From UBA6168 sp964573725 (lineage in GTDB: Bacteria > Bacteroidota > Bacteroidia > Chitinophagales > Saprospiraceae): 28,317 nt of DNA. The stretch is from positions 1 through 28,317 of the forward strand of contig CAZNLJ010000054.1 of NCBI GenBank assembly GCA_964573725.1, read 5' to 3'. This document shows, in pieces, positions 1 to 8,686 of this stretch (position 1 is the stretch's first letter; every line of letters begins with the position of its first letter). Position numbers and translations under genes: made by a program. Below the pieces are notes generated by a model. That model was given only the letters and a program-made list of their open reading frames with translations, made no database searches and was not told where the DNA came from.

Positions 1-3000
1 GAAAAGGGAGGGGTCCACGTTCCAGATGGAGGTCGAGCCGCGTTCGGAGAGTTCCGTGTGCGGGAGCTCATCCTGTCCGCCGGGGATACCCGGCAAGGCA
101 TCCGGCGGATAGACCAGGACGCCCGGGTTGCTGATTTTCAGCATATAGCCGTTGGGCGGAGCGAGGAAATCCAGGTTACCGATCCAGCCGATACCGGCCA
201 CATATTGGGCGAAGGAACTGCGGCCCTTGATGATGTCGTTGTTCAGCGGAACCAGAGATGCCAGCGCCTCGTTCGGGGTCATGGCCTCATTGGGCAGGTA
301 GCTGATCCAGTTCCAGCCCGTATTGATCGGAATATTGACCGTATCCGGAATGATGCGTTTACCCACCAGCAGGATGGTATCGTTCACGGCCGAGCGGTAC
401 TGGTACATGTTCTTGTAGCCCAGGGTCGTGAGGCTGCCCAGCCATTGCGACAGCGGGACGGAGAACTGGCTGAACTGGATCTGGCTCTTGATGAGGCCGT
501 CCTGCGGGTGATCCAGGCTGTTCAGCATACCAGCCGTGCTCTTATCGGGAGCATCCAGGTTGAAGGAGACCCAGTTCCAGCCTGGTCCCAGCGGTATTTT
601 ACGCAGCAGCAGGTTGTTGGTATGCAGCACCTGCGGGGTGATCGGAGAGCCGACGAAGGCATCGAGCGTGAAGGAGAAGCCCTCCACCACTTCCCCGTAG
701 AGCAGGCATTCGTCTGCGTCCCAGATTTGGAAGTCGATTGTTTCGCCCGCCACCGAGTTGCTGTACACCGTCAGGAAGGCCAGGTACTTGTCAATATCCT
801 TTTCATATTGGATGCGAGCCACCCCGCGTAGTTGTCCGTTGACAAAGGCACCGACGCGGTCCATTTCATCCACGGAGCGTTCGCCTTCGATATCCAGTTG
901 GACGGTGAAGTTCATGGAGTAGCTGTAAGCGGCCGGATCCACGACCCAGATGGGGCCTTCGCAGAGCTTGCGCAGGTGGACGACCATGGGTTCGTCGCCC
1001 AGGGCCCCTTCCGCGAGGATGGTTTCCAGGTATTCGCCCCGGGGCAGGTCGGCCTCGAATTTGAAGACGATGGGTTGGGCGGAGCCGGGAGCGAGGTTGC
1101 CCTCCGAGGGGAAGACATCCACCCAGTCGGGGATACCCGAGATGGTGAAGGCCGCTGCGCTGCCGCTGACGTTTTCGATTTCGCGGACGACCGTCAGGGC
1201 TTGGCCTTCGTAGACCACCTCGTGGATGTCATTACCGAGCCAGCGCAGGGCGTTGCGGTCCACGAAGAACTCCCAATCCGCTTGGCCGAAGCTGTTCCCG
1301 GCCAAGTCCTTGACGGAATCCACTTCCACCCGCAGGATCTCGTTCTCGATGAACTTGTTGGGGACGTTGGGCACGACGACAATCTTGTTCTCGTTGCAGC
1401 TCACCACGGCATCCACCAGGTCGCCCGTGCGGGTGTTGTAGAGCCCGACGTTGTTGTTATTGAAAACGTCTGCCGGGATCAGCAGGTCGCAGCGGATAGG
1501 CTCGTTGAAGGAGATGCTGATTTCATCGCCGGCGGACAGCACCCCGTCCGCCGGTTCGGGTGTGCCGAAGATTTCCGGCGGGGTGCGTTCGATGCGGCCC
1601 TTGATGATGTGGGAGATACCCGGGTTCAGGGCACCACTGAAGCATTGGGTGATGGCGCGGATGTCATACTCCCCGTCCTGCAGGCCCTGGGTATTCCAAG
1701 GGACGATGGTAAAGACGGCACCCAGGTCGGCCGCCGGGATTTCGGCGATGTTGATCCAGGCACCGTCGCCCACAGTCCTGCGGTATTGAACGCGGACCAG
1801 TTCCAGGTCGGGGTCTTCCTTGTCGTATCCCGAGAGGGTGACATTGAGGTCGGTGCCGCCGGCGGGCGTCACGACCCAGCCCTGGAGGGGGAAGCCGATG
1901 TCCACCGGACTGCAGGGCTCCAGGAAGTAGACATCTATTTCCACCTCCTTGTAGAACTTGGGATCAACCAGCTCCCTGGGCAGCCCCAGCCAGATGGCAC
2001 GCTCGAACTCACAGCCGGACCGCAAGGCCAGCCTCAAGTTTTCGTAGGCGTATTCTTCGACCCCCCGGGCCACCGCCACGGTCACCTCCAGGCTACCGAA
2101 GGAAGGGATTTGGTAAATCAGTTCACCACTGTTGATTTCCACCCCGTTGACGAACACCACGGCCCCATCGGGATTGCTTTCCGGCACCAGTTCGATGATG
2201 TAGAAGCCGACATCGCCGGAGGGGGCTGTGTTCCCTATCGTCAACTTGAAGACGGCCACGTCGTTTTCAGGAATATTGACGGCGACATTTTTGTCAATGG
2301 AGAGCTGCACCTCCTCGCGGGGCTGTGTACCGGGTTCCCAGGGGCAGACCGACTTCCCGCTGACGAGATCGAAGACCGGGGTCCCGTAAACGGGATCCTT
2401 CTTGACGTTGATCGTGAACTGGTCCAGTCCGTCGTCGTCTGCCAGGGTGTAGCCGACGGTACGGCTCCTGGTCTGCTCCGTGGTGGAGGATCCGCCCTGG
2501 GTGGTGGTGAAACCCATGGTAATGCCGGCGCCCAGGCCGATGCCGTTTACCTCCAGCCCGAACTCCTGGACGAACTCCGTGCTGAACTCCACCGCCCACT
2601 CGTTGGTGACCGACTTGGTGACTTCCGTGGTTTCCGTCTCGGAATAAACGACGCCGGCATCGAAGGAAATGTTCTTTACAAACACGGCGCTTTCCTTCAG
2701 GGAATTGTTCAGGTCGATGATGCCTTGCCAGCGCTCGGCGCTGGCCGTGTCCCCGATCAGCAGCAGGTCCGGGATGACCGATTCCTTGATGGTCCTTTCC
2801 GAATAGATGAAAGTCGTGGCAAAGCCGTTCGGGAACACATAAAGGCCCTTGTCCAGGTAGAAATCACAGGCGGTCGTATCGAAGAGGAGTTCGTCGGTGA
2901 TGCCGAAGATATAGTTCATGGCACCGCCCATGTAGACATCGCCGCCCATATTGCTGCCCACCACATAGGGGTCGGAGCTGGTGGCGATGTTCTGCACCAC

Positions 3001-6000
3001 GGACATGCAGGTCGTGGATTCGTTGGTGGTGAGGTTATTGTAGCTGGTATTCGTCGAGAAGGTATAGTCAGCCGTGGCTTCGATTTCCAGTTCCACTTCC
3101 GCGCCCACCCCGACGCTGGTGGTGAGGTCGGCGCCGAGGGAGAGGGTTGCCGAGGCGCCGAGGCTACCACCATAGCTGGCTGTATAGGACCAGTTCTGGC
3201 AGGTGGTGGAGCCGGTTTCCACGAAGGCGGAGCTGCCGTCCCCGGGGGGGTCGCGCAGGATGAGGGTGGGGATGGACGGCGAGGTCGAGGCGAAGGTCGT
3301 CTGTCGTGGGCGTCGGCCGAGCACCACGGCGGAAGTGGTGGCCGTGGCCAGTTCGTCGTGGGCTTCCGCGGTGACCTGCAGCCCTTTCAGATAAGGGCTG
3401 AGGATATTGGGGCCCCCTGCCTTGAACTTGTACTTGAAGCTCCCCTCCGTCATGAGGGTGTCGAACTGGGAGAGGTCGGCGATTTCGTTGTCGATGGTCA
3501 GCTTTGCGGTATCGAGGTAGCAGACACCGCCGTCATACGTTTCAAAGACCTTGATGGTGACCTGTCCGGGATCCATCATGTTGTACAAGGCGACGCCGCA
3601 CTCGTTCGTATCCAGGGTGGACAGCTCCACCTCCGGCGGCGCCAGGTAGATGAAGTCCACGGTGTCGTTCTGTTGTTTCAGGTCGACGGTATAGCCGCCC
3701 AGGTTCTGGTAGTAGGTGTAGATGATCGGATTGGAATGTTCGATCAGGGCCACCGTCACGGAATCCGGCGGGATGTTTTCGAAGACGAACTTGCCGTTCG
3801 GATTGGTCAGTTGCAGCACCTTTTCGAAGCAGCCGTTGAGGGTGGAGACCTTGACCTTGACGATGGCGTTTTCCGGGATGACCGATTTGCGGCACAGGCC
3901 GCCCGCCACCTGGCCGGTGATGGTCCGTTTGGTCTGGTTGCGGAAGAGCACCCCTGCGACGGGTGCGGCGAGGGCATTGAGTTCCCAGAACGCCGGGATG
4001 AAGGTATGTTCCTCGAACTTGGGGGAGAGCACCACGGAGGAGCCCGGTTCGAAATCGGCGACAAACCTGCCGTCTTCATCGGTGAATATCTGCGGCACGC
4101 GGGATTGGCCATTGACCAGGATTTCCACCTTTTTCTGGAAGCAGTTGGTCCCTTCGAAGCGGACATAGCCGCTTACGGGGATGGTGCTTTGGTCGGTGAA
4201 ATTGATTTGGTCCACGCTGGTGTTGCTGGGATTGAGGGTGACGAGGCGGTTGCTGGGGCTGAATTCATGGGGGATCACATCGTTGATCTTGGCGATGGTG
4301 GACCAGGCGGCGCGGCGGATGGTTCCGTTCCCGCTGAGGGCGGGGCCGTCGTCGCGGACGGTCGTCCCGGTGCTTTCGTTGAACGCGAAGCGGGATCGCA
4401 GGCTTTGGCGGCTGCCGTCGGTGCCGATGTTGGCATCCGTCTGGATATCCGGGAGGCCGAGGGTGCCGTTGAAGAAGACCACCTCATCGACCAGGCCGGT
4501 GAAGAAATCGGTGTGGTTGGCGACGCCGTCCGCGCGGCCGCCCACTTTCCAGGGGAGGCCGGACCAATCCGTCGCCACGCCGGTAAAGGTATGGGTTCCG
4601 AGCAGGCTGCCGTTCTGATAGACGCTGGTCGTGAGGTTGCCGCCCTGCTGTTCGAGGTTGACAGCCAGGTGATGGAAGGCCATGTCGAGGCTACCGAAGG
4701 TATGGGACACCCCTTCGACCACGAGGTCGAGGTTGCCGTTGTTGAGGCAGAGGACGAACTTGTTGTTGCCGGCTGCATCCGCTTTGCTGAGCACTGCCTG
4801 GTTGTTGCCGAAATCGAAGGCCTTGAGCGTCACGGTGAGCGCGGCGGTATCCGGCAGGTCGAAATCCGTCAGGTCGGTGTAGGCTTCCTGGATGGCGTTG
4901 AATTCCAGGCTGTAGTTGCGGAAGAAATCCTTGGAGGGAGTGGCGGTGAAGAGCTGGGAGCTCTGGTAGTTGACCCCTTCGATGGCATAATAACCTTCGA
5001 TGTTGGTGATGGCGCCGTTCTTGACCCCGCTGTTGTCGGGGCTGAACACGGCGCCGAAGATTTCGGCGTGCAGGCCGTTCGGGGAGAGGTCGAACACGCG
5101 GGTGCCGAGTCCTTCGTCGAATTTCCAATAGGCGGCGAGGGCTTCGGTTTCCTTGGACACCGTGACATCCTTGGTCAGCAGCAGTTCCGACTGGGTGAGC
5201 AGGCGTCGGTAGATGCGGACATCATCCAGTTTGCCATGGAGGGTGCCGGTCTTGTCGCGACGGCTGCCGAGGGTGAAGAGGGCGGGTTCGCGGGACATGG
5301 AGGCGTTCTTGGAGGAGACCAGTTCGCCGTCCACATAGAGGAGCATCACCCCGGCGCCATAGGAGAGGGCGACATGGTGCCAGCCGTCCGGTTGTGCGGT
5401 GAATTCGTGGGTGATTTCATGGGCCGTGCCATCGCCGACCCCGACGACCACCCCTTTGCCCATGCCGGCGGGCGTGGTGAGGATCCACCAGTTGCGGACC
5501 AAGTCGCTACCCAGGTCGAAGATGCCGTCGCGGTCATGACCATTGTCGACCTTCACCCAAGCAGAGGTGGTGAAGCGGTCCGTCGGCAGGGAATCGCTGT
5601 GGGAGACGCAGAGGTGGTCCCCGTCGCCGTCGAAAGCGAGGGCGCGGCCCACCGTGGGCGTCAGGGTGACCAGGGCACCCTGCACCGGGTTTCCGGAGAA
5701 GGTGGTGACCTGGCCGATGACCAGGCCGTTGGGATTGACGAAGCCGACCTTGATGCCGGCATCCCCCTCCCCGAATTCATTGACTCCCTGTACACTGTAT
5801 TCATAAAACTGGCCGGCCATGACATTGAAGTCGATGAACTGGCGGGTGCCGCTGCTCACGGAGGCGAGGAAGGCGCCGTTCCGCTTGATGATGAAGCCGC
5901 CCAGCGGCGGGGAGCTGAGCGGGTCCAGGCCCCAGGAGAGCAGCACCTGGTCCGGGAAATCACCTTGCGAGGCTTGCAAGACCGGTGCCTGGGGTGGCAG

Positions 6001-6252
6001 CAGCTGGGAGCTCCAAAAGCCGTTTTGCAGGATAAAGCCCTGGGACAGGGCACCGCCGACCATCGCCTGACCATAGGTAAGGTTGCTCTTGTAGCCCTGG
6101 TTGAAGGCATTGGTCGTACTCCCATAGTTGATATTCAATTCGCTGTACACCACAGGCAAGCCTTCCGTGGGGTTACATTCCAGCTGGGCCTGGGCCGGCA
6201 GCAGCCTGGCCAGCAGGAGCAGCACGCCGGATAGGATATGCTTTATTTTCAT
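1..6252 (-). CDS. Giant secreted multidomain protein with two LamG-like domains (C-terminus beyond the window)
   Basis: An uninterrupted reading frame of 2084 codons runs from the ATG at 6252-6250 to the left edge, where the gene is cut. Residues 1-23 form a Sec signal peptide ending in AQAQ. Next come an FN3-like segment (about 88-165) and a carboxypeptidase-regulatory-like beta domain (about 170-440) whose two halves (GNPVQGALVTLTP and ITNIEGYYAIEGV) flank an inserted LamG/concanavalin-like domain (about 200-380). A second LamG-like domain follows (about 450-605), then further regulatory-like Ig folds (about 690-900), a Ser/Thr-rich strand region (about 1020-1290) and an SbsA-type Ig-like domain (about 1552-1655). 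Two related segments containing WNWVSFNL and GWNWISYLP lie near 1890 and 1977. It is probably an exported adhesin or glycan-binding protein. A type IX secretion tail would lie outside the window. The tail-collar gene ends 109 bases upstream on the same strand. Gene call very sure; function unsure. Confidence 0.93.
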   Translation of the reverse strand, partial: MKIKHILSGVLLLLARLLPAQAQLECNPTEGLPVVYSELNINYGSTTNAFNQGYKSNLTYGQAMVGGALSQGFILQNGFWSSQLLPPQAPVLQASQGDFPDQVLLSWGLDPLSSPPLGGFIIKRNGAFLASVSSGTRQFIDFNVMAGQFYEYSVQGVNEFGEGDAGIKVGFVNPNGLVIGQVTTFSGNPVQGALVTLTPTVGRALAFDGDGDHLCVSHSDSLPTDRFTTSAWVKVDNGHDRDGIFDLGSDLVRNWWILTTPAGMGKGVVVGVGDGTAHEITHEFTAQPDGWHHVALSYGAGVMLLYVDGELVSSKNASMSREPALFTLGSRRDKTGTLHGKLDDVRIYRRLLTQSELLLTKDVTVSKETEALAAYWKFDEGLGTRVFDLSPNGLHAEIFGAVFSPDNSGVKNGAITNIEGYYAIEGVNYQSSQLFTATPSKDFFRNYSLEFNAIQEAYTDLTDFDLPDTAALTVTLKAFDFGNNQAVLSKADAAGNNKFVLCLNNGNLDLVVEGVSHTFGSLDMAFHHLAVNLEQQGGNLTTSVYQNGSLLGTHTFTGVATDWSGLPWKVGGRADGVANHTDFFTGLVDEVVFFNGTLGLPDIQTDANIGTDGSRQSLRSRFAFNESTGTTVRDDGPALSGNGTIRRAAWSTIAKINDVIPHEFSPSNRLVTLNPSNTSVDQINFTDQSTIPVSGYVRFEGTNCFQKKVEILVNGQSRVPQIFTDEDGRFVADFEPGSSVVLSPKFEEHTFIPAFWELNALAAPVAGVLFRNQTKRTITGQVAGGLCRKSVIPENAIVKVKVSTLNGCFEKVLQLTNPNGKFVFENIPPDSVTVALIEHSNPIIYTYYQNLGGYTVDLKQQNDTVDFIYLAPPEVELSTLDTNECGVALYNMMDPGQVTIKVFETYDGGVCYLDTAKLTIDNEIADLSQFDTLMTEGSFKYKFKAGGPNILSPYLKGLQVTAEAHDELATATTSAVVLGRRPRQTTFASTSPSIPTLILRDPPGDGSSAFVETGSTTCQNWSYTASYGGSLGASATLSLGADLTTSVGVGAEVELEIEATADYTFSTNTSYNNLTTNESTTCMSVVQNIATSSDPYVVGSNMGGDVYMGGAMNYIFGITDELLFDTTACDFYLDKGLYVFPNGFATTFIYSERTIKESVIPDLLLIGDTASAERWQGIIDLNNSLKESAVFVKNISFDAGVVYSETETTEVTKSVTNEWAVEFSTEFVQEFGLEVNGIGLGAGITMGFTTTQGGSSTTEQTRSRTVGYTLADDDGLDQFTINVKKDPVYGTPVFDLVSGKSVCPWEPGTQPREEVQLSIDKNVAVNIPENDVAVFKLTIGNTAPSGDVGFYIIELVPESNPDGAVVFVNGVEINSGELIYQIPSFGSLEVTVAVARGVEEYAYENLRLALRSGCEFERAIWLGLPRELVDPKFYKEVEIDVYFLEPCSPVDIGFPLQGWVVTPAGGTDLNVTLSGYDKEDPDLELVRVQYRRTVGDGAWINIAEIPAADLGAVFTIVPWNTQGLQDGEYDIRAITQCFSGALNPGISHIIKGRIERTPPEIFGTPEPADGVLSAGDEISISFNEPIRCDLLIPADVFNNNNVGLYNTRTGDLVDAVVSCNENKIVVVPNVPNKFIENEILRVEVDSVKDLAGNSFGQADWEFFVDRNALRWLGNDIHEVVYEGQALTVVREIENVSGSAAAFTISGIPDWVDVFPSEGNLAPGSAQPIVFKFEADLPRGEYLETILAEGALGDEPMVVHLRKLCEGPIWVVDPAAYSYSMNFTVQLDIEGERSVDEMDRVGAFVNGQLRGVARIQYEKDIDKYLAFLTVYSNSVAGETIDFQIWDADECLLYGEVVEGFSFTLDAFVGSPITPQVLHTNNLLLRKIPLGPGWNWVSFNLDAPDKSTAGMLNSLDHPQDGLIKSQIQFSQFSVPLSQWLGSLTTLGYKNMYQYRSAVNDTILLVGKRIIPDTVNIPINTGWNWISYLPNEAMTPNEALASLVPLNNDIIKGRSSFAQYVAGIGWIGNLDFLAPPNGYMLKISNPGVLVYPPDALPGIPGGQDELPHTELSERGSTSIWNVDPSLF

Positions 6253-6361
6253 ATTCAATCGCTATGGTTAAATGTTGATGTTGGGTACGCCGGGACAGGA
6301 CTTCCCTTGCCTGTTGGCAAGCGGCCGGTACCCGCCGGGGAACCATGATGCCACGCTCTCC

Positions 6362-7297
6362 TCAATACTTGATGATGAAGTTCATCGCGACGTTGCGCGG
6401 GCGGGTCTCCGCATCGCCGCCACCCGTGATGTTGACGGTGTGGGAGTGGTCGCCGGCAGAACTCGACTGGACTGTGATTGTCCCATAGTACGTACCGCAG
6501 CATGCACTTGCTGCAAAATCACCGCCGTCATGGGCAATCGAGGCTGGCGTTTGTATGGCTGTGTTCGTGTGTGTATGCGCCCCGGTCGAGTTGGTCGTAC
6601 CGGTGAAGGCGGTCGCCGGTGCCTTGGTTGCCTGGTCTTGGGAGGAGCCGAGTGTCCGGCCGTTGTCCACGTTCCTGCCCAGGTCCGCCCCGCGCATGAA
6701 TTCCCCGCGCAGGTCCGGCACGTTGAAGTTGTTCGCACCGCCGCCGTTGATGCCGCCGGAACCATTCCCCCAGGTGGTGCCCAGGACACTGTAAAGTTCC
6801 GGGTATTGGGCGGAAGTCAAGGCCTGGCCGTTGCACAACAGCCAGCCGGCAGGGACATTGGTGTGCATGCCGGCGAAAGGCATGACGGAGCCGACGGGGG
6901 ATCCGTTGCCGGACCGTCCGGCGTAGTCCACATAAAGCGTGTAAGGCGAGTAGGCCAGCTCCGTGCGGGGAAGCAGTTCCGTCCCGTCGATGACGACCCC
7001 GACGAAGAGGGTCTGGTTGAAATCAGCTGGATCCAGGGGGGTGACGCTGCCGAGCAGGTGGCTGTAAACCCCGCCCTTGGTCGTCACGTTGGCGGTTTCC
7101 TCCCAGACGGCGGTGCCGCCGGAAAGGGCGGTAAAGAGCTTGAAGGTAATCTCCTGGACGCCGTTAGGTACGGACACGCCGTCGGAATCTTTCAGGGTGC
7201 CCTGCACGCTGATGCGCGGGGAGCTTTGTTGGGCAGCCAGGATTCCTGTGAACAGCAGCAGGAACAAGGAAAGTGCGGTCAAGGTACGGACTTGCAT
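6362..7297 (-). CDS. Exported phage tail-collar-domain protein
   Basis: The 311-residue product starts at the ATG 7297-7295. This start is chosen because it gives a clean signal peptide (hydrophobic core TALSLFLLLFTGILA, cleavage near AAQQ); the longer frame to 7411 adds 38 non-protein-like residues. Residues 28-125 resemble the N-terminal beta domain common in bacterial tail-fibre-like surface proteins (VQGTLKDSDG, then ELLPRTELAYSPY). Residues 134-206 are a phage tail collar domain with PVGSVMPFAG, GWLLCNGQAL and FNVPDLRGEFMRGAD. The tail holds HTHTNT and ends RPRNVAMNFIIKY, as in tail fibres. No other phage gene is nearby, so this is most likely a chromosomal surface protein using a tail-fibre fold. 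It may be co-transcribed with the giant gene 109 bases downstream. Ligand unknown. Confidence 0.88.
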   Translation of the reverse strand: MQVRTLTALSLFLLLFTGILAAQQSSPRISVQGTLKDSDGVSVPNGVQEITFKLFTALSGGTAVWEETANVTTKGGVYSHLLGSVTPLDPADFNQTLFVGVVIDGTELLPRTELAYSPYTLYVDYAGRSGNGSPVGSVMPFAGMHTNVPAGWLLCNGQALTSAQYPELYSVLGTTWGNGSGGINGGGANNFNVPDLRGEFMRGADLGRNVDNGRTLGSSQDQATKAPATAFTGTTNSTGAHTHTNTAIQTPASIAHDGGDFAASACCGTYYGTITVQSSSAGDHSHTVNITGGGDAETRPRNVAMNFIIKY

Positions 7298-8064
7298 GTT
7301 TGTACTTTTTTGTGGTGGTGAATGATACAGGCGAACCCGGTCGTCAACCGGATGTACTGCGTAGGCATGGTTTGAATTGTAAATGGGAAACCCGGTGTTT
7401 GTCGGCTTCAAGTCAAGCCTTCCTGAAGTTCACCACAAATGAACCGGCAGGGAAAAAAAACTCCAAAAAAGACGGGGATACAATTGGGATACAAAGCCGG
7501 GAAAATTGACGAAAGGGCATGGAGAACCCAGTGTTTGACGCTCTTTCCCCCAAAACCAGCAATGGATATCGGATTTTCCGCACACCATCAAGCCCTCCGC
7601 AGCATTCGAAATGGTGTCCCCCGGCATGCCGTCGTGTATCGGGAAACTATTCCCCTTGTGTCGTACTTCGGACATCCATTATGGCCGATGAATCCGGTAC
7701 GCTCCGGCCGACAATCGTCTGTGCGGATATGTATGCTACAAAAAATTTTATCCGACGGATCACCAATATCGTTCTACCCCATAGGTTAAGCCGCTCCTCT
7801 TTCGGTCCTGACCATGACTTCGGCCTGTTACAAAAACCGACAACCAACACGCCAATACCGATGATTTGGACCCGGATTCGGACTTGACAGACCCGAATCC
7901 GGACATAGCCGGAGGACCTCCGGAAATCGACGCCGATACCGGTGGTAGCTGGTAGGTATGGGAAATGAAAATGTATGCGCAGTGTGTGAAGGAGGTATCT
8001 CCATTCCGTATTGGGATACGTCTTGGCGACAATCTTACTCCTGTGGGGTTTTGAATTTGGCGGG
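7298..8064. other. Gene-free stretch with dyad symmetries
   Basis: No frame here reads like protein. The stretch is visibly less GC-rich than its neighbours. It holds a short direct repeat (GGGATACA at about 7474 and 7487) and two inverted repeats near 7872-7923, listed separately. It must contain the promoter of the tail-collar gene, but I see no TAnnTTTG box in the right orientation close to 7297. Confidence 0.6.
7872..7902. repeat. Perfect 10-bp inverted repeat
   Basis: CCGGATTCGG (7872-7881) and CCGAATCCGG (7893-7902) are exact reverse complements around an 11-base loop. A second perfect dyad, CCGGAGG-A-CCTCCGG, follows at 7909-7923. Neither has a T-tract, so an intrinsic terminator is unlikely. 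An operator or a relic of a repeat element is possible. Confidence 0.5.
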
Positions 8065-8364
8065 TGTTTGGACCGGGATTTCCATATGATTTGAAGGATG
8101 GACTGGGATGGGGGGGCTTGCGGAGGGATGTGGGGTTGCGGGTGTTTGGACCGGGATTTCCATATGATTTGAAGGATGGACTGGGATGGGGGNNNNNNNN
8201 NNNNNNNNNNNNNNNNNNNNNNNNNNNNNNNNNNNNNNNNNNNNNNNNNNNNNNNNNNNNNNNNNNNNNNNNNNNNNNNNNNNNNNNNNNNNTGTTTGGA
8301 CCGGGATTTCCATATGATTTGAAGGATGGACTGGGATGGGGGGGCTTAGGGAGGGATGAGGGAG
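8065..8364. repeat. 78-bp tandem repeat array, interrupted by an assembly gap
   Basis: Units start at 8065, 8143 and 8293 with TGTTTGGACCGGGATTTCC; the first two are 78 bp apart. Each contains GGGATTTCCATATGATTTG followed by AAGGATGGACTGGGATGGG. The unit after the gap has diverged in its last third and gives way to a related TGTTTAGA sequence at 8365. The same core recurs at 27863 and 27937 in a 74-bp array. One plus-strand frame stays open through the array because 78 is divisible by three. The other array has a 74-bp period that would shift the frame, so I treat the family as noncoding. Confidence 0.9.
8193..8292. other. Assembly gap (100 N)
   Basis: Exactly 100 N bases sit inside the 78-bp repeat array. 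A round 100 is the usual placeholder for a gap of unknown size, so the true number of repeat units here is not known. Confidence 0.98.
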
Positions 8365-8542
8365 TGTTTAGAAAAGTCTCGCACCGCGCTCCGCATCGAA
8401 AAGGCCGGGGAATGTTTAGAAAAGTGTGTCAAAAATTTTAATGAGGCTGTAGCCCGCACCCTTTCGAAGCGGGCGGCAATTGAACTGTTGTGCACCAGTG
8501 CCGCAGCGGGAACAACCCGTTTGCCGCCTTGGCTGTGCCATG
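8365..8542. other. Gene-free stretch with a short direct repeat
   Basis: TGTTTAGAAAAGT occurs at 8365-8377 and again at 8413-8425, 48 bases apart. A 6-bp inverted repeat, GCCCGC and GCGGGC, lies at 8452-8474. No convincing gene is present; the short frames are not protein-like. Confidence 0.45.
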
Positions 8543-8590
8543 AATACTGAATGGCGGTCCATATTTAGAAATGGATCGCCATTCAGTATT
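8543..8590. repeat. Strong hairpin: 20-bp inverted repeat downstream of katG
   Basis: The left arm 8543-8562 (AATACTGAATGGCGGTCCAT) pairs with 8571-8590 through 19 of 20 positions, and the odd pair can be a wobble in one RNA strand. The loop is 8 bases. It starts 97 bases past the katG stop. There is no T-run on either side, so it is either a processing or transcript-stabilising hairpin or a palindromic mobile repeat (REP/MITE type) rather than a standard intrinsic terminator. Confidence 0.75.
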
Positions 8591-8686
8591 TACGCAAGCC
8601 CCGTCAAAGGGATTGTGCCGCTGCTCGGACGGCGGCACGGACCACCTTACGGGGCGGAAATCATTCCCCGTCGGAATACGGTATCG

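Noticed and set aside
58..6234. Plus-strand frame, open for about 2058 codons with a single stop at 829-831
   Set aside because: It is exactly codon-aligned antisense to the giant secreted gene. It stays open because that gene almost never uses TTA, CTA or TCA; the two stops coincide with its two CTA codons. The product lacks domains and the sense strand has a signal peptide and clear domains.
6362..7297. Prophage remnant
   Set aside because: A lone tail-collar domain with a Sec signal peptide and no other phage gene in the window.
7430..8032. Several short frames between the tail-collar gene and the repeats
   Set aside because: They overlap each other in many frames and their composition is not protein-like; none has a recognisable domain or signal.
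8064..8441. Plus-strand frame with a 26-residue repeat (FGPGFPYDLKDGLGWG)
   Set aside because: It is the translation of the 78-bp repeat. The related array has a 74-bp period that breaks the frame, and there is no upstream gene start.
8543..8590. Intrinsic terminator of katG
   Set aside because: The stem is strong but no T-run follows it on the minus strand.
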